A stretch of DNA of 64,000 bases from Siphonodentalium dalli (GCA_032622095.1 CP136061.1:41545797-41609796), one strand, 5' to 3'; numbered from the stretch's first letter, positions 47,176 through 59,061 are shown. Made by a program: numbers and translations. The notes: generated by a model from the sequence alone, not told the origin.

Positions 47176-48195
47176 ATGTACACTCTTAAAAGAATAGGTA
47201 CTCCAGAGTACCAACGTGGGTATTGAACTTGTCCCGCGGGGAGTACCATATTGTTGGTACTCTGGGGTACCAAATATTGTTGGTAATCTAGAGTACCAAA
47301 TATCCAGGTACTCAAGCGTACCTGTCCATGTACCTGGGATAGCAACTATCAAGACAGGTACTCTGGGATAGCAACTATCAAGACAGGTACTCTGGGATAG
47401 CAACTATCAATACAGGTACTCTGGGATACCAACTATTAAGACAGGTACTCTGTGATACCAACTATTAAGACAGGTACTCTGGAGTAACAACTATCAAGAC
47501 AGGTACTCTGGGATAGCAACTATCAAGACAGGTACTCTGGGATACCAACTATTAAGACAGGTACTCTGGGATAGCAACTCAAGACAGGCACTCTGGGATA
47601 CCAACTATTAAGACAGGTACTCTGGAGTAGCAACTATCAAGACAGGTACTCTGGGATAGCAACTATCAAGACAGGTACTCTGGGATAGCAACTATCAAGA
47701 CAGGTACTCTGGGATACCAACTATTAAGACAGGTACTCTGGGATAGCAACTCAAGACAGGTACTCTGGGATACCAACTATTAAGACAGGTACTCTGGAGT
47801 AGCAACTATCAAGACAGGTACTCTGGGATAGCAACTATCAAGACAGGTACTATGGGATAGCAACTATCAAGACAGGTAATCTGGGTACTATGTGGAAAAC
47901 CTGCCCAGGTACCAAGCCCTCGAAATTACGAAAAAAAATCCGACGGCAAATTTAACAATGTGGCACGTTAGATTCCAAATAATGCCACGGCGTTTAAACA
48001 TCGAATTAAGTACAAAACCCCAATCGATGGTCTTCCAGATCATGTTACCAATTACATGGACTCCATTGCATGGTGCAAAATTAAATAACCCGAATTATAT
48101 TACTTTTATTAGTATACAATCTTGATCGTGTTTGTGTACTCAATTCAAGGTTTAATACCTCGATTTCAAGATTGCCATGACCTGTTCCCAGCACT
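47175..48195 (-). mobile_element. 'ggtactccagagtacc' element, copy 2 with expanded minisatellite
   Basis: Inverse of 19190-19775: it starts 'tacactcttaaaagaatagg', continues through the expanded array, then 'tgcccaggtaccaagccctc', 'aatttaacaatgtggcac' and 'aaggtttaatacctcgattt'. It sits exactly between the two copies of the segmental duplication. Confidence 0.85.
47300..47885 (+). repeat. ~29-bp minisatellite, about 20 copies
   Basis: Unit 'ggtactctgggatagcaact' plus 'atcaagaca'. Variants alternate ('gatacc' or 'gatagc'; 'attaagaca' or 'atcaagaca'; 'ggagtagc') in a higher-order pattern that itself repeats around 47515-47640 and 47690-47810. Confidence 0.92.
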
Positions 48196-48570
48196 TGGAG
48201 TAAAATTAACTTTGTTGCGTTGATGGATGGTTGGTTATATGTTCCAAATAATTTTTCTGACATATATAGTGATGGACTGAACATCAATGAAATTAACTCG
48301 AAAACAGACAACCACAACGGAGAAGGCAACTGACCTAAGAAAAATCGACACTTGGCTGCGGGTTGTGATGACATAACTAACGCAGTCTGTATGGTTACGG
48401 TGTCACTCCAGGTTGGTAAATATGGGACGTGCATTCATGCACATTTAATCTAGGGTATGCGTATTTCTTACAAGCATTTCAACATCGTCGACGTTACCGT
48501 GATTTGTATATCGCTTGGTATTGAGTTAAGGTTTTGAATTTGTGATATTGGTTGACCGAATGTAAATATA

Positions 48571-49005
48571 TAGAGAGAACACAACGCGCATCTTAATCGA
48601 GAATCTTTTATCGAATGAGTTGCGGATGGCGCAAGGATATATTTCGCGAGAGCGTAGCTCGAGCGAAATATAACTTTGCGCCGTCCGCAACGAGTTCGAT
48701 AAAAGATTCGATATTATGATGCAAGTTGTGTTCTGTATTTATTCTACACCGTTCTGTAAAATCCATGAATATCACCTCCATTGTTTCTATAGCTACCTTT
48801 ATTGTGATTTAAGTCTGACAAATAACCAGTAATTATGGGGGATCACCGGAAGCGGATGATCGACATAATGTACGTCATCTTTCTTGGCGACAACGTCAAC
48901 AAGAATAGTTCCGGCTTGTATTCCACCAGATGTATACACTAATATGTATTCAATGGCTGGGATTCCGTTGAACACATGTGTCTCACGTCAATGGATGTGG
49001 AATAA
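48571..49005. mobile_element. Insertion with long palindrome, absent from copy 1
   Basis: In copy 1 'gaatgtaaatata' runs directly into 'ggtctacacgta' (45838-45866). Here about 435 bases intervene. The first part (48573-48738) is a palindrome with ~75-base arms: 'agagaacacaac', 'gaatcttttatcgaat' and 'ggcgcaaggatatatttcgc' mirrored around 'gagagcgtagctc'. Confidence 0.8.
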
Positions 49006-50796
49006 AAGCCTACACGTAGAGGCGTAATAACATATTCAGTGTCCAATGTTTCGTAATGTAACTCATAACCCTCTTGTTTTCCCTGTGGCATACATTAAAT
49101 TCAGAGTCGTACTATTTTTTGCTCAGTTTTAAATTCGCGCTCCGATGGGTGCGCGAAAAATAGTACTGCGCGCATTTAAATACGAGTAAGGTATAGCCGA
49201 TAGTTGCGTCCCGAATCTAGAAGTAAATATTTACAAATTAAATATTGAGCATATTTCAGACGATGTTTTCTATGGAATGGTACCGTCAATTTTCTTGAGA
49301 TCGGCGGCATGTTAGCACCGCAATACCAACTAGTAACTTATCAGTTTCGCGCACCTGAACAAGTCCATAATATGTCGTTTAATATAATGAAACATTCGTC
49401 GATCGATGGGGTGTGCGAATAAAAACTTCTTTATTGTTTGCGCGACGGGCGATCAGAAAATATTCTGCTCTCTGTCAGCATGAAAATCTCTTCAATTATA
49501 CAAGATCCTTGTTCATCGTTCCTATAAGTTTGTTTCCACCCAGGGTTCCACCCAGTATTAGCCTCTGTTAAATTCAAGTAGGTTTCACAGTGATTTCAAA
49601 CTGCGTTGAAACGCTCGGCTTGCTCATACATGGCCAATAGCTCTTTCGTCCATACGATGTTAGTCATGTGACTTGATTTATGAAATTCCATCGGGTACCT
49701 CTCACGTGACATACCACCCGCAGGCGCTGTATCGATCCTAGTGTGGGCGAAGATTAATCCCAAAGTTACTTTAAAGAGGGGGAGTATATACTAAAAATTT
49801 CCTCTATTTGACGAATATGTTTAGCCTGAAGTAACAACAAGAACGGTACCGATATGCCAAGTGTGAGTACCAATGGAAATGGACATCGCTCTGAAATAAA
49901 ACATGTTAGTCGACCAAACTCTGAAACTTTCATTGTTACACTCATCCCTATTTTACATCTATCTGATTAGCCGGGAGACATTGTTTTTGTCGCCAGCGTG
50001 ATGTTATATTGCAAGAATATACCCAAGCACACACTGCAGTACATCAGCTATATCACATCACTACGATATATACCCACGGATTCGCAAAAAAATTCGCAAC
50101 ATATTCGAACTTTTAACTTGATACTTTTATCGTACAAGCGTTATTATGTACTTTTTACATCGAAACAATTCGGTGATTCAATATAAAATGTCCACATTAT
50201 GGTACAAGATTGAAAGAGTCTATCCCTTGAGGTTGGTTATACATGATTGCTGGTGGATAACGTAATACATCCGTTTGTCGCGATTGGTCCTGTACGCGTA
50301 TCCATCATATCAGACCTCTCCGCGATGTCTGCAATGTGACCATAGAAGTATGTTGTGTTGGAATCGCCATGTACTTGTAGCATTGACATATATGAATGTA
50401 CATTAATGAAATCGACAACTACCAAATAGGTTTCGGGGAAAGATCGTAATGAAGTAAACATCTCGAGTAAATTCCGCGCACAAGACGAGATTGAATATGT
50501 TAAATTGCAGAAGGGGATAACATATCTATATATGGCTTATTAGTTTACATTGCATGGACAGATATTGACGATTCAACCACCAAAATGATCGTAAATAAAC
50601 GGTGAATATCAAACGCTTAACGTCTTGACAACGATTATAGAACAAAAATCATATAGGACGATAGGAAGTTAATGAAAATATACATAATTTAATCGGGACA
50701 GAAGGACTCGTGACTCAGTGCAACATCGTGCGTGTGGATGGAAAGGATTTTGTTCTGTAGTAATAAGGATAACAAAACAGTTGTTGCCCTTCTTTT

Positions 50797-50908
50797 CGGG
50801 AGACATTGATATTTGTCACCCGCTCGAGAACGGAATGTCTCCCTCGGACCTGCGCTCCTCGGGAGACATTCCGTTCTCGAGCGGGTGACAAATCTCAATG
50901 TCTCTCGA
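50797..50908. mobile_element. Near-perfect palindrome, ~48-bp arms
   Basis: 'cgggagacattgatatttgt' and 'cacccgctcgagaacggaat' are mirrored by 'attccgttctcgagcgggtg' and 'acaaatctcaatgtctctcg'. The centre is GC-rich ('ctcggacctgcgctcctcgg'). Confidence 0.88.
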
Positions 50909-51215
50909 TCTCGACAGCGGGCGACAACTGTATACTGTACTGAGTACGACGGGAGTACGAATCGAACTTAATATCGAATGGAATAAAATTATTTTACGGA
51001 TTGCTTTGTGTGACCCACAAACCGGAATTCAATGAATAGAACGCGAGCTCGTCATCGAGATAGTCTCTAAATTTTATTTGCATCAAATAAAATGTTACAT
51101 TATAGACATACTTGTCCCAGAAATGTATTAGTTTTATTCTGTAATCATCGGTTGTCTTCAGTCTCGTCTCGTCATATATGTTTAGACGATGTGTGCTAAA
51201 TGTATAACCCAATCA

Positions 51216-52002
51216 AAAACCGTTAATGAATTGTGGTTACATCGCGTATTCGGAAATCCGTAACTTAATATGTTACTCCAGCAGATTTATATTTAATAAT
51301 TAAATTTGATTGTTATGATAGTCTGTTAACCTAAACGTTTTGAACAGACATCTTTGACTCAAAGTAATTATTAAAAAATATATTATCAATAATATAATAA
51401 TTTTAAGTGTGTAATCCACCAATTTTCGGTTTTACAACCTTCGTTGGTGGTAGACAAGTCAACAATGAAATACACAAGAAGAAAGTTGCAGTTAACGACG
51501 TAAGCACTCATATTTAAAATGACGCATTCGCGTTGGCTCACAGTAAACAAGTGTTGCGCTGAACTTGAAATTCGTGATTATCGCGACGAACACATATGAA
51601 CGTTATAACCATGCCGACATGATAAACTGCATCAAGATTGATACCATCATATATTTACATACTAAGTGTGATCATCACTAAATCCAGCATTCCGACTGGT
51701 CGGCGCCCACGTGGCTAGTTGCAATCTCGGTGAACGCGCAACAGCTCATAACTGCAGCCTCATAATTACATCGACACGTCATCAGTTTCGGAAAGAAGAA
51801 CGCGTAATGTTTTGGGCGCATTTGGACTCGCGCAGGATTGAATTAATACATCATCGGGTTTCAATATAAAGAGAAATTGTTCCTGTTAACTTTTGCCATG
51901 GGTGCTATGGGATATTTTGGGCTTGTTTTGTCACGATGCACTTTTCGATTTAAATACATTTACCAAAGTGGCTTTTTCGCTAAATGTATATAAATATAAG
52001 GA
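51216..52002. other. Intergenic DNA, no gene seen
   Basis: AT-rich; no frame or repeat recognised. Confidence 0.5.
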
Positions 52003-52150
52003 TTAAATGTCATGTGGACTGTTTTTATGGAGATGTAACCGTGAGGTAAGTGGTCATAACTTGTATGTTAAACCCTTCTGGTTTTACACAAGTTATGACC
52101 ACTTACCTCACGGTTACATCCCCATAAAAACAGTCCACATGACAGTTAAT
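52003..52150. mobile_element. Near-perfect palindrome, ~64-bp arms
   Basis: 'attaaatgtcatgtggactg' through 'ccgtgaggtaagtggtcata' is mirrored by 'tatgaccacttacctcacgg' through 'cagtccacatgacagttaat'. The loop is about 20 bases. Only two or three mismatches were seen, so the element is likely young. Confidence 0.9.
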
Positions 52151-52361
52151 CATTATGTAAACTATTGAACCTCGCTATATACCTCCGTCCCACAGCCTGT
52201 CGCCTCTGTAAATATGGCGATCCATCACGGATCACGCGAACACGGATATTTCGTTCAGAGTACCCACCAAGATTAAAGTGGCTAGCCACAGGCAAGTTTT
52301 TCTCATTTTTTGCATAGATAAGAGAATGACTGGAGCGTCCTGAATTTTTACAAAAACCCTG

Positions 52362-52535
52362 TGCCAATGCATTCTCTTATATATGCGAGTCTACCATATG
52401 TCGCCTCGCATATATAAGAGAATGCATTGGCCTAATAACATTAACCTTAATCTTGTAAGCCGGTGCATTCTCTTATATATGCGAGGCGACCTGTGGTCGA
52501 CTCGCATATATAAGAGAATGCACTGGCACGGGGTA
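52362..52535. mobile_element. Double palindrome, 'tatatatgcgag' family
   Basis: Two successive palindromes (about 52362-52434 and 52458-52533) built on 'caatgcattctcttatatat' and 'gcgag', preceded by 'accctgtg' and followed by 'ggcacggggt'. This is the core of the nested element at 6475-6938 without its long outer arms. Confidence 0.85.
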
Positions 52536-52539
52536 TTTA

Positions 52540-53480
52540 ATTCTGCACCATCGCAGCTCCTGACATGAAAGTGTTAAATTGCTGTTGCATTATGCTTGAG
52601 CAGGTTTATATGTAACCCTCGGGGAGCCTCACATAGATGGAAGCATGCACTACATAGTGTCATCTGCTCCAGTCTATGTCGGGCTCTCTATGGGTTTTTA
52701 ATATTTTGTTGGTGGCCATTTATCCTCGAGCGTAATTGTTGTCCAGTTTCCCCTATGCAATGTGCATCTGGCTATTTAGGACACGTAATTCCATATATAA
52801 GCCCACTTGAATTGCAGTTGAACGAACTTTTAAATTTAAAGGCGCGGCATGCATCATTTGTTGTAAGTGTCTTATTTATGATGAGGGAGCATGTCCCACA
52901 CCTCGGGGAACGACATGGTGCAGTACCGGATTCTTCATCTCCTTTTTTTTAAATAATTTATTAATCTTTTTGGTACAATTTGCTGTAAACTTAACATATT
53001 TCCATACATCAATGTATACATACATAGATATCTGAAATGCTTACATAATAACTTTTTAAATCAATTAAATTGTCCAACTGTTTTTGAGTAGTTAGTACAC
53101 AATGTCAATCGCTTTAAGCTAAATGAATCTACGCGTCATTTATTGTTTTCTGTCAGTCTTCATTAGAAAGTCATCACTGATTTTTTTAGTGGTTGACCTT
53201 CTAATGTTAAAAAGAAGTTGATGTCAATTATAGCGGGTTCTGACTAATCATTGTTATATTATAAAAAGGTATGTTTTGTTTGGTGAACTGGAGAGCCCTG
53301 GATTTAATATTTGGGATTTTATTTTCTTATTTTTTGTATTTTTTAAATTTCTGAGGGGTTTTTGTTTATAAAAATTATGCATTGATCAGGTTGAGGACAC
53401 TGTTCCACTACAATTGATGATTTAAGTTGGTTCGAGACAAGCTTCTGGCTATGTGGACGCTACCGTTGTAATACATTTCC
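52540..53480. other. Intergenic DNA; one unrecognised 118-codon frame
   Basis: The frame 52596-52952 (+) has no recognisable domain and lacks an ATG start. It ends in a T-rich stretch that may be another retroposon tail in minus orientation. No host gene is supported. Confidence 0.4.
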
Positions 53481-53486
53481 GAATGT

Positions 53487-54008
53487 TTAACTTCGTGTTG
53501 TCGTGAAGTCGTGATATGCTTTTCTTATTTGTTTAGTTTCAGCCACAAGTCCGCTGTTTCTTTGGCTTTGGCCAGTATAGTTTGGCCAGTATAGTTTGGC
53601 CAGTATAGTTTGGCCAGTATAGTTTGGCCAGTATAGTTGCGATGTCGAAATTAGAGCTCTCGCTGTTCGTGTTAGTGCATGGAAATAGTTGTTAAATTCC
53701 GGCGTCTGTGGGGTGCATGATGATAACTCTCTCGCGACTGCGACTGCGATTGCAGACTGCGGTGGTTGTTCCGTCTCCTCCCAGTTCTCCGCGGCGGTGG
53801 CATGAGTGACGTCAGTCGGTCCCGGCGGGGGAGAGCTGTCAGTGGACTTGGCGTTGAGAGGGTGTTCCCGTCCTGAGGCCAAGTGGGAGGGGGCTGGGCA
53901 TCCCGCAGCTCTCTTCTCATATGGCACTCCTTTCGACGACGACGATGATGCTCTTCTTCTGTTTCCGACTGGTTCCCCGTAGTATCCGGTGGACGACTGG
54001 TTCACCAC
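53487..54008 (-). pseudogene. gag/ORF1-like retroelement relic
   Basis: The 173-codon minus frame contains 'PSHLASGREHPLN', comparable with 'LPHLASGSDH' in the frame at 1107-1712. In an overlapping frame 'LRDAQPPPTWPQ' matches 'LRDAQFSPTWPL' of the other relic, so homology switches frame and both copies look decayed. The C-terminal part is interrupted by a 14-bp repeat (53571-53640). No zinc knuckle or polymerase is present. Confidence 0.5.
53571..53640 (+). repeat. 14-bp tandem repeat, five copies
   Basis: 'ggccagtatagttt' is repeated about five times without change, giving the YWPNYTGQ-type peptide pattern on the minus strand. Confidence 0.95.
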
Positions 54009-54164
54009 AGTAGGTAGTGGACGTCTGGTCCCTCAAGTGGTCATGCATCGCGGTGTTTAGCTAAGCTGGACATTCAAATAATAACGAATGGTTGTATGAA
54101 ACATTCATATTTTTAAAAAATGTTTGAACAATGGCTGTATTGGTGCTTGCAGAAGTAGAGGATC

Positions 54165-54280
54165 TACAACTCGTCCCAAGTTGACCGCGGAATTTACAAA
54201 ACTCGTCCAGTAAATTAGGTCCAGACCTAATTTACTGGACGAGTTTTGTAAATTCCGCTGTAAACTGGGGCGAGTTGTAT
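54165..54280. mobile_element. Near-perfect palindrome, ~55-bp arms
   Basis: 'acaactcgtcccaagttgac' and 'aaaactcgtccagtaaatta' are mirrored by 'taatttactggacgagtttt' and 'gtaaactggggcgagttgta' around 'ggtccagacc'. The inner 35 bases of each arm are perfectly complementary. Confidence 0.9.
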
Positions 54281-54879
54281 ATTATATTTATTACATTATC
54301 CAAAACCTCGACAAAACATACTTAAATCAACAAATGGGAGCGAAACTAGCATCGGCTTCTATAAGACAGGCGATGACGTTTCACGTAACTATGCGTTGTT
54401 TGCCCGCGTACAGAAATAGTCCCAGATAAATATGGACTCATACATAACTTTTCAAACTTTTCATTCATTATAGTTTGTTGAAAAAAAATATTGGAAGCCA
54501 AAATAATTTGAATGGAATAAGGGTAGGATCTTGTAATAAATATATATTTTAATTATGGTCGGTTTGCAACAACCAACAAACAAATTAGTAAAACATTCTA
54601 TAGGATGTATGTTTTTAATGTTTCCAGCATTATATGAGTTCAGGAGGACCCACCAGCATCATAGCAGACTATCAGGACCAATTTACCAGGGTTGATTTAT
54701 TCAGCATGTGTACTGACTCGTAACCGATACTTGAGCGTTCTGACATGTCGATAGAGAGTACGTTATGTGACACATAGGATGAACCGCTAATAAAACGCTC
54801 TGTATTAAAAGGTTAATAATTGAAGTTGAGGCGAACTCGCCATGAGGAGTGTAAATTCCAATTAAAAAGACACGAGTCT

Positions 54880-54970
54880 GTTGAAAATTATTAATTAACC
54901 TCGAATGGCGTACCATCTCGTTGATTAATTATTAATTGACCTTGAATGGCGTACCATTTCGTTGATATAC
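54880..54970 (+). repeat. ~45-bp direct duplication
   Basis: 'attaattaacctcgaatggc' plus 'gtaccatctcgttga' is followed at once by the close variant 'attaattgaccttgaatggc' plus 'gtaccatttcgttga'. The DNA from 54290 to 54880 and from 54970 to 55380 shows no gene. Confidence 0.8.
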
Positions 54971-55384
54971 AACCGACGTTGTCGAAATTGATAAATAGCA
55001 CACTATATTGATATTAATACACGATATTGTCATAATACAAACAACAACTGGATTTAGCATTTGAAAAGTTTCAAAAATATAATTTAGGACACCATTCCAA
55101 GGAAAACGCGATTTGGTCGTAAATTATTTGGTGCAGAGTTCTTTACTTTTAGCAACGACGCGTCGTGTTAATTGTCATTATAAACAGTAGTTTATACAAT
55201 GTACATCAATGACTTTCCCTCAGTTTTCTCTGAGTTTTGACATGCTTTACCATAACATATGGATTGTAGTTATTTCGGGGAAATTGAGAATCCGAAATTA
55301 GTTTAAATTCACATAGCTCGAAATATATTCAGCGACTTTGGGAAAGTTTTCATGTTTTTGTAAACAGGAAAGTAAAATCTAAAT

Positions 55385-55845
55385 GGGATTATGGTTGATT
55401 TTTGTAAGTTGTTTATAATGGGTTTATATTGTTGATTTGTGTATGTTGTTTATAATGGGCTTATTGTTGATTTACGTATGTTGTTTATAATAGGTTTGTG
55501 TACGTTGATTAAAATGGGTTTATGTGTATGTTGTTTATAATGGGTTTTGGGTATGTTGTCTATAATGGGCTTACGTATGTTGTTTATAATGGGTTAATGT
55601 GTATGTTGTTTATAATGGGTTTATGTATATTGCTTATAATGGTTCATGTATGTTGTATATAATGTGGTTATTGTTGATTTGTTTACGTTGTTTATCATGC
55701 GTTTATTGTTGATTTTTGTATATTGTTTATAATGGGTTTATTTTTATATTTTATTTATAATGGATTTTTGTATATTGTTTATAATGGGTTTATTTTTATA
55801 TGTTATTTATAATGGATTTTTGTATATTGTTTATAATGGGTTTAC
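55385..55845 (+). repeat. ~23-35-bp minisatellite
   Basis: Units of 'gtatgttgtttataatgggt' with optional 'ttattgttgattt' are repeated about 18 times with variable spacing. The last units (55740-55840) alternate 'tttttatattttatttataa' and 'tggatttttgtatattgttt'. Confidence 0.9.
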
Positions 55846-55849
55846 GCAC

Positions 55850-56546
55850 TTTCTTTACTTATTCCTGCAAAGAAACACTATTACAGTAAGTATCAGGTTT
55901 GGCATTTGGTTCTCATACACGCATTGGACTAGAACCAATGTCTTCTACACGGACGATAGTTGCCAAGTAACGTCGTATTCACGTCATGGATTCTATTGAA
56001 ATTTCCTTTATTCAACCGGGAACAATATAAAGAGCGTTCCTTGTTATTGGACTCCTGATATGGTAAACGACAAAGATCGACCATCTCCCTTTCTTGTTGA
56101 AATTTGAACACAGCGAATAGTACGACTCATGTGAGTATTTTTTGAGAGCACAAAAAGCCTGTCTGTCGGTCTTCAATGTATTTTTGGCCTATATTTTCTT
56201 AACTTTCAATTTACTTGTACATATAATTGTTAGGTTCACACTAGAGGTGTGACTGTCCCAAAGTGACTAAGGATACACCCACATGGACCACAAACAGGTA
56301 GCGACATTAGTCCTTTCATGACGGGTGCTAGCTGATGCAGCATTAAAGAACATGTTCCAGTGGATTATCTTATATATGCGAGTCTCCCATGGGACAAGAA
56401 ACCCCACACTATAGTCTGGTTTGAATATAAAACTATCAGAACAAATTCAACCTGCTTTAATCTGAATTATCCAATTAATGTTCGTTCCGGCCTGAACTTT
56501 CACATTCTGAAATCGCCACGTCTCGTCTATATCATGGTACTATTGT
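55850..56546. other. 3' flank of gene B, no other gene seen
   Basis: 56363-56384 holds a fragment ('cttatatatgcgagtc') of the 'tatatatgcgag' palindrome family. The 50 bases next to the gene B stop match the 3' flank of gene A. Confidence 0.5.
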
Positions 56547-58057
56547 TCATGGGTTGCGTACAGCGTAGTAATTCACTCCGTGTCGTGATGTGAAGTTGTA
56601 CGCACTGGGGCAACCATACATCCGACATGCTCGTTTGCCATCGGTGACAAAGGACCAGCAGCCATCAGCAGCCAAACATTCCTTTGCACATCCCAGCCTG
56701 CTGGCTACATACAGTGAGTCAGCTCCATTTGAAATCGGTTCCATGTTCTTATACATGAAGTTGAAGCGTAGTTGTTCTCTGTCAAGTTGAGAGCCACAAC
56801 CTGTTCCTGGGTTTACAGCCGTAGCCATTTGTGATGAAGTGGCCGAAGTATCTGTCTCTGTGATTGAGGTGGTGGCACTAGTGGTTGGTCCATTTGTTGT
56901 CATGGTAGTCGTTGCTGTGGTGATCGTGCCAGTGGTTAATGTAGCAGCTACCGTGCTTGTGACGGTGCTTGTGCTGGTTGTGGTGATTGTAGTAGAAGTA
57001 GGTGTCGTAGCGACTGGGGATGTTGTTGCTGTACTGGCTGAGAGGCTGTTACTGGTTGTTGTGGTGGTAGCAGAAATATGAACGGTAGTGGTTCCTGTTG
57101 TGCTTGCGGCAGTTGTTGTAGTTGATGATGTGATAGTAGTTGAGGTCGTTGTACTTGTGGATGTGGTGGTTCTTGTACTAGCAGCATCATTTGTAGCTGT
57201 AATCGTGGTAGCTGGTAATGCTGTCGTAGTGGTGCTGGTTCCGGAAGTAGTAGTGGTGGTACTCGTCGAGGCGGTTGTTGTTGTAGAGGTTGTAATTGTT
57301 GTAGCAGTAGTGGTGGTGGTACTGGTCGATGCGGTTGTTATAACAGCAGAGGGTGTATTTGAAGTAGTAGTGGTGGTGGTGGTGAAACTGACCGAGGCAC
57401 TCGTTGTAGTAGATGTTGTAGGTGAAGTAGTTGTGGTGGTGGTGGCGGTTGTACTGGTCGAGGCAGTTGTAGTAGAGGTTGTAGTTGTAGCTGCAGTATA
57501 GGTGGTGGTACTGGTTGATGCGGTTGTAGTGGTATAGGTTGTAGTTGAAGTAGTAGTAGCGGTAGTGCTGGTTGAGGCGCTTGTTGTAGCAGAGGTTGTA
57601 ATTGATGTGGTAGTTGTGGTGGTACTGGTCGAGGCGGTTGTTGAAGTAGAGGTTGTGGTAATGACTGAATTGGGTGTTGTTGTTTCTGTTTCAGTTGTTG
57701 AGGTAGTTGTTGTGGTGGTACTGGTTGATGCAGTTGTTGTTGAGGATGAGGTTGGTGTTTTTGTTGCTGTTGTAATGATATTGGTTGTGGTGGTACTGGT
57801 CAAGGCTGTTGTAGGAGTTGTTGAATATATTGTGGTTGAGGTGGTGGTAGTGGTGGTGTAACTGGTTGAGGTTGTTGTATATATCGTGCTTGGTGCGGTG
57901 GTGGTAGTGGTACTGGTGGGTTCGGTTGTTGTTGTACTTGTAGCATCGGTTGTAGTTGTGTACGTGGTTGTTGCAGTTGTAGTGGTGCTTCCATTGGTGA
58001 CAGTTGATGTATCTGATGAGAAACTCGTCTCTGTTATCGTCGGCGATAAACAAGTAT
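56547..58057 (-). CDS. Gene B last exon: Thr-rich mucin stretch and PAN/Apple-like C-terminus
   Basis: Acceptor 'tccgttattacag' ends at 58058; phase 1 entry, then 502 codons to the stop at 56547-56549. It starts 'TCLSPTITETSFSSDTS', equivalent to 'TSCLPTTTTTTETSPSP' of gene A. A Thr/Ser/Ala stretch of about 410 residues follows, roughly 120 longer than in gene A and rich in 'STSTTTT'-type repeats. The final ~90 residues are the PAN/Apple-like module, with 'LGCAKECLAADGCWSF' and 'ACRMYGCPSAYNFTSRHG', closely matching gene A. The extra Cys of gene A (FNC) is Phe here (FNF). The plus-strand Val-rich frames are shadows. Confidence 0.88.
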
Positions 58058-59060
58058 CTGTAATAACGGATGTGTATTATCATATCACACAAAGTTGCAT
58101 TTTCTTTTATTTTAACTATTTTTATGAGCATGACTTCGGTGTGTTTTGTCAAATTTCCAGTTTCACGAGCATCATATTGGGCAATATGTTTCAGCAAATG
58201 AGCTCAACTGATTTATATTTCTGTAATATAACATTTACTAAATACGCATGAAAAGACTCCAGACTCCAGATATATGTAATCGTGTTTGGTTCACATGTGG
58301 TCGGTTTGATTCAGCAGCAGCGAACACGTATGACAAAGATAGTAGGGAGCAACATTTGTCCAAGCCAACAGTAAGTACGGAGTAGAGATAATGTCTATTC
58401 GGATGCGAAATTTCAATATATCTAGAAAAATACAAGATAAGGTCTTTACAAATAGTGCCAAGCTGTCAAGAAGGGTTGGGATGTGCCTCACCTCACCCAC
58501 GCTTTGGCCAATATTTTCAATAGTTAGAAATTTCATTGGAATAATAAACCAAAGCTGTGTTGACATTGGCATGCTAGATTGATATCACAGCCAGCACCTC
58601 CAACGGCTGACATAATTGTATGTCGCATGCTTGCTGTCAATTCAAATTTTCTAATGTAATTTTCTTAATGTTATAGGCCTACATATGTACTACATGTATA
58701 AAAATTGTTAATTCATGATACAATACGATTTATTTACATACGCACCAATAAATGCAGTATGCTACCAATACAATACAATTCATAATAAAACAGTAATTTA
58801 TGAATATATACAAACGAATATGATATGCAAATTTGAATTTGTTTGAGACAATGCAAATTTTTGAAATTGGGTGGGATACGAACCCCGGCCCGACTAGCTA
58901 CATGTATTGACATGTCTCGCTACATATATTTGTATTGCTTGATGGCATGCATAATATGTATTCAGAATGGGGACACGCTGGAGCACCTTGCACAATTTAC
59001 AGCAAATAAATATGTGTTCGCAAAGTATTGTTAAAACATCATCACTTATCGCATACTAGC
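58058..59060. other. Gene B intron; possible tRNA-SINE fragment near 58.87 kb
   Basis: On the minus strand 'gggccggggttcgtatccca' at about 58869-58888 resembles the B box and T arm of a tRNA-derived SINE ('ggttcg'), but no A box at the right distance is convincing. Nothing else was recognised. Confidence 0.35.
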
Positions 59061-59061
59061 G

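Larger units (their letters stand above)
48205..51215 (+). repeat. Segmental duplication, copy 2
   Basis: Paralogous to copy 1 (43540-47175). It carries its own insertions: a foldback-containing segment at 48571-49005 and extra sequence at about 49940-51000, including a palindrome at 50797-50908. No host gene was recognised. Confidence 0.85.

Noticed and set aside
58860-58960. Functional tRNA gene on the minus strand
   Set aside because: Only a B-box-like 'ggttcgtatcc' is visible. No paired acceptor stem or A box could be found.
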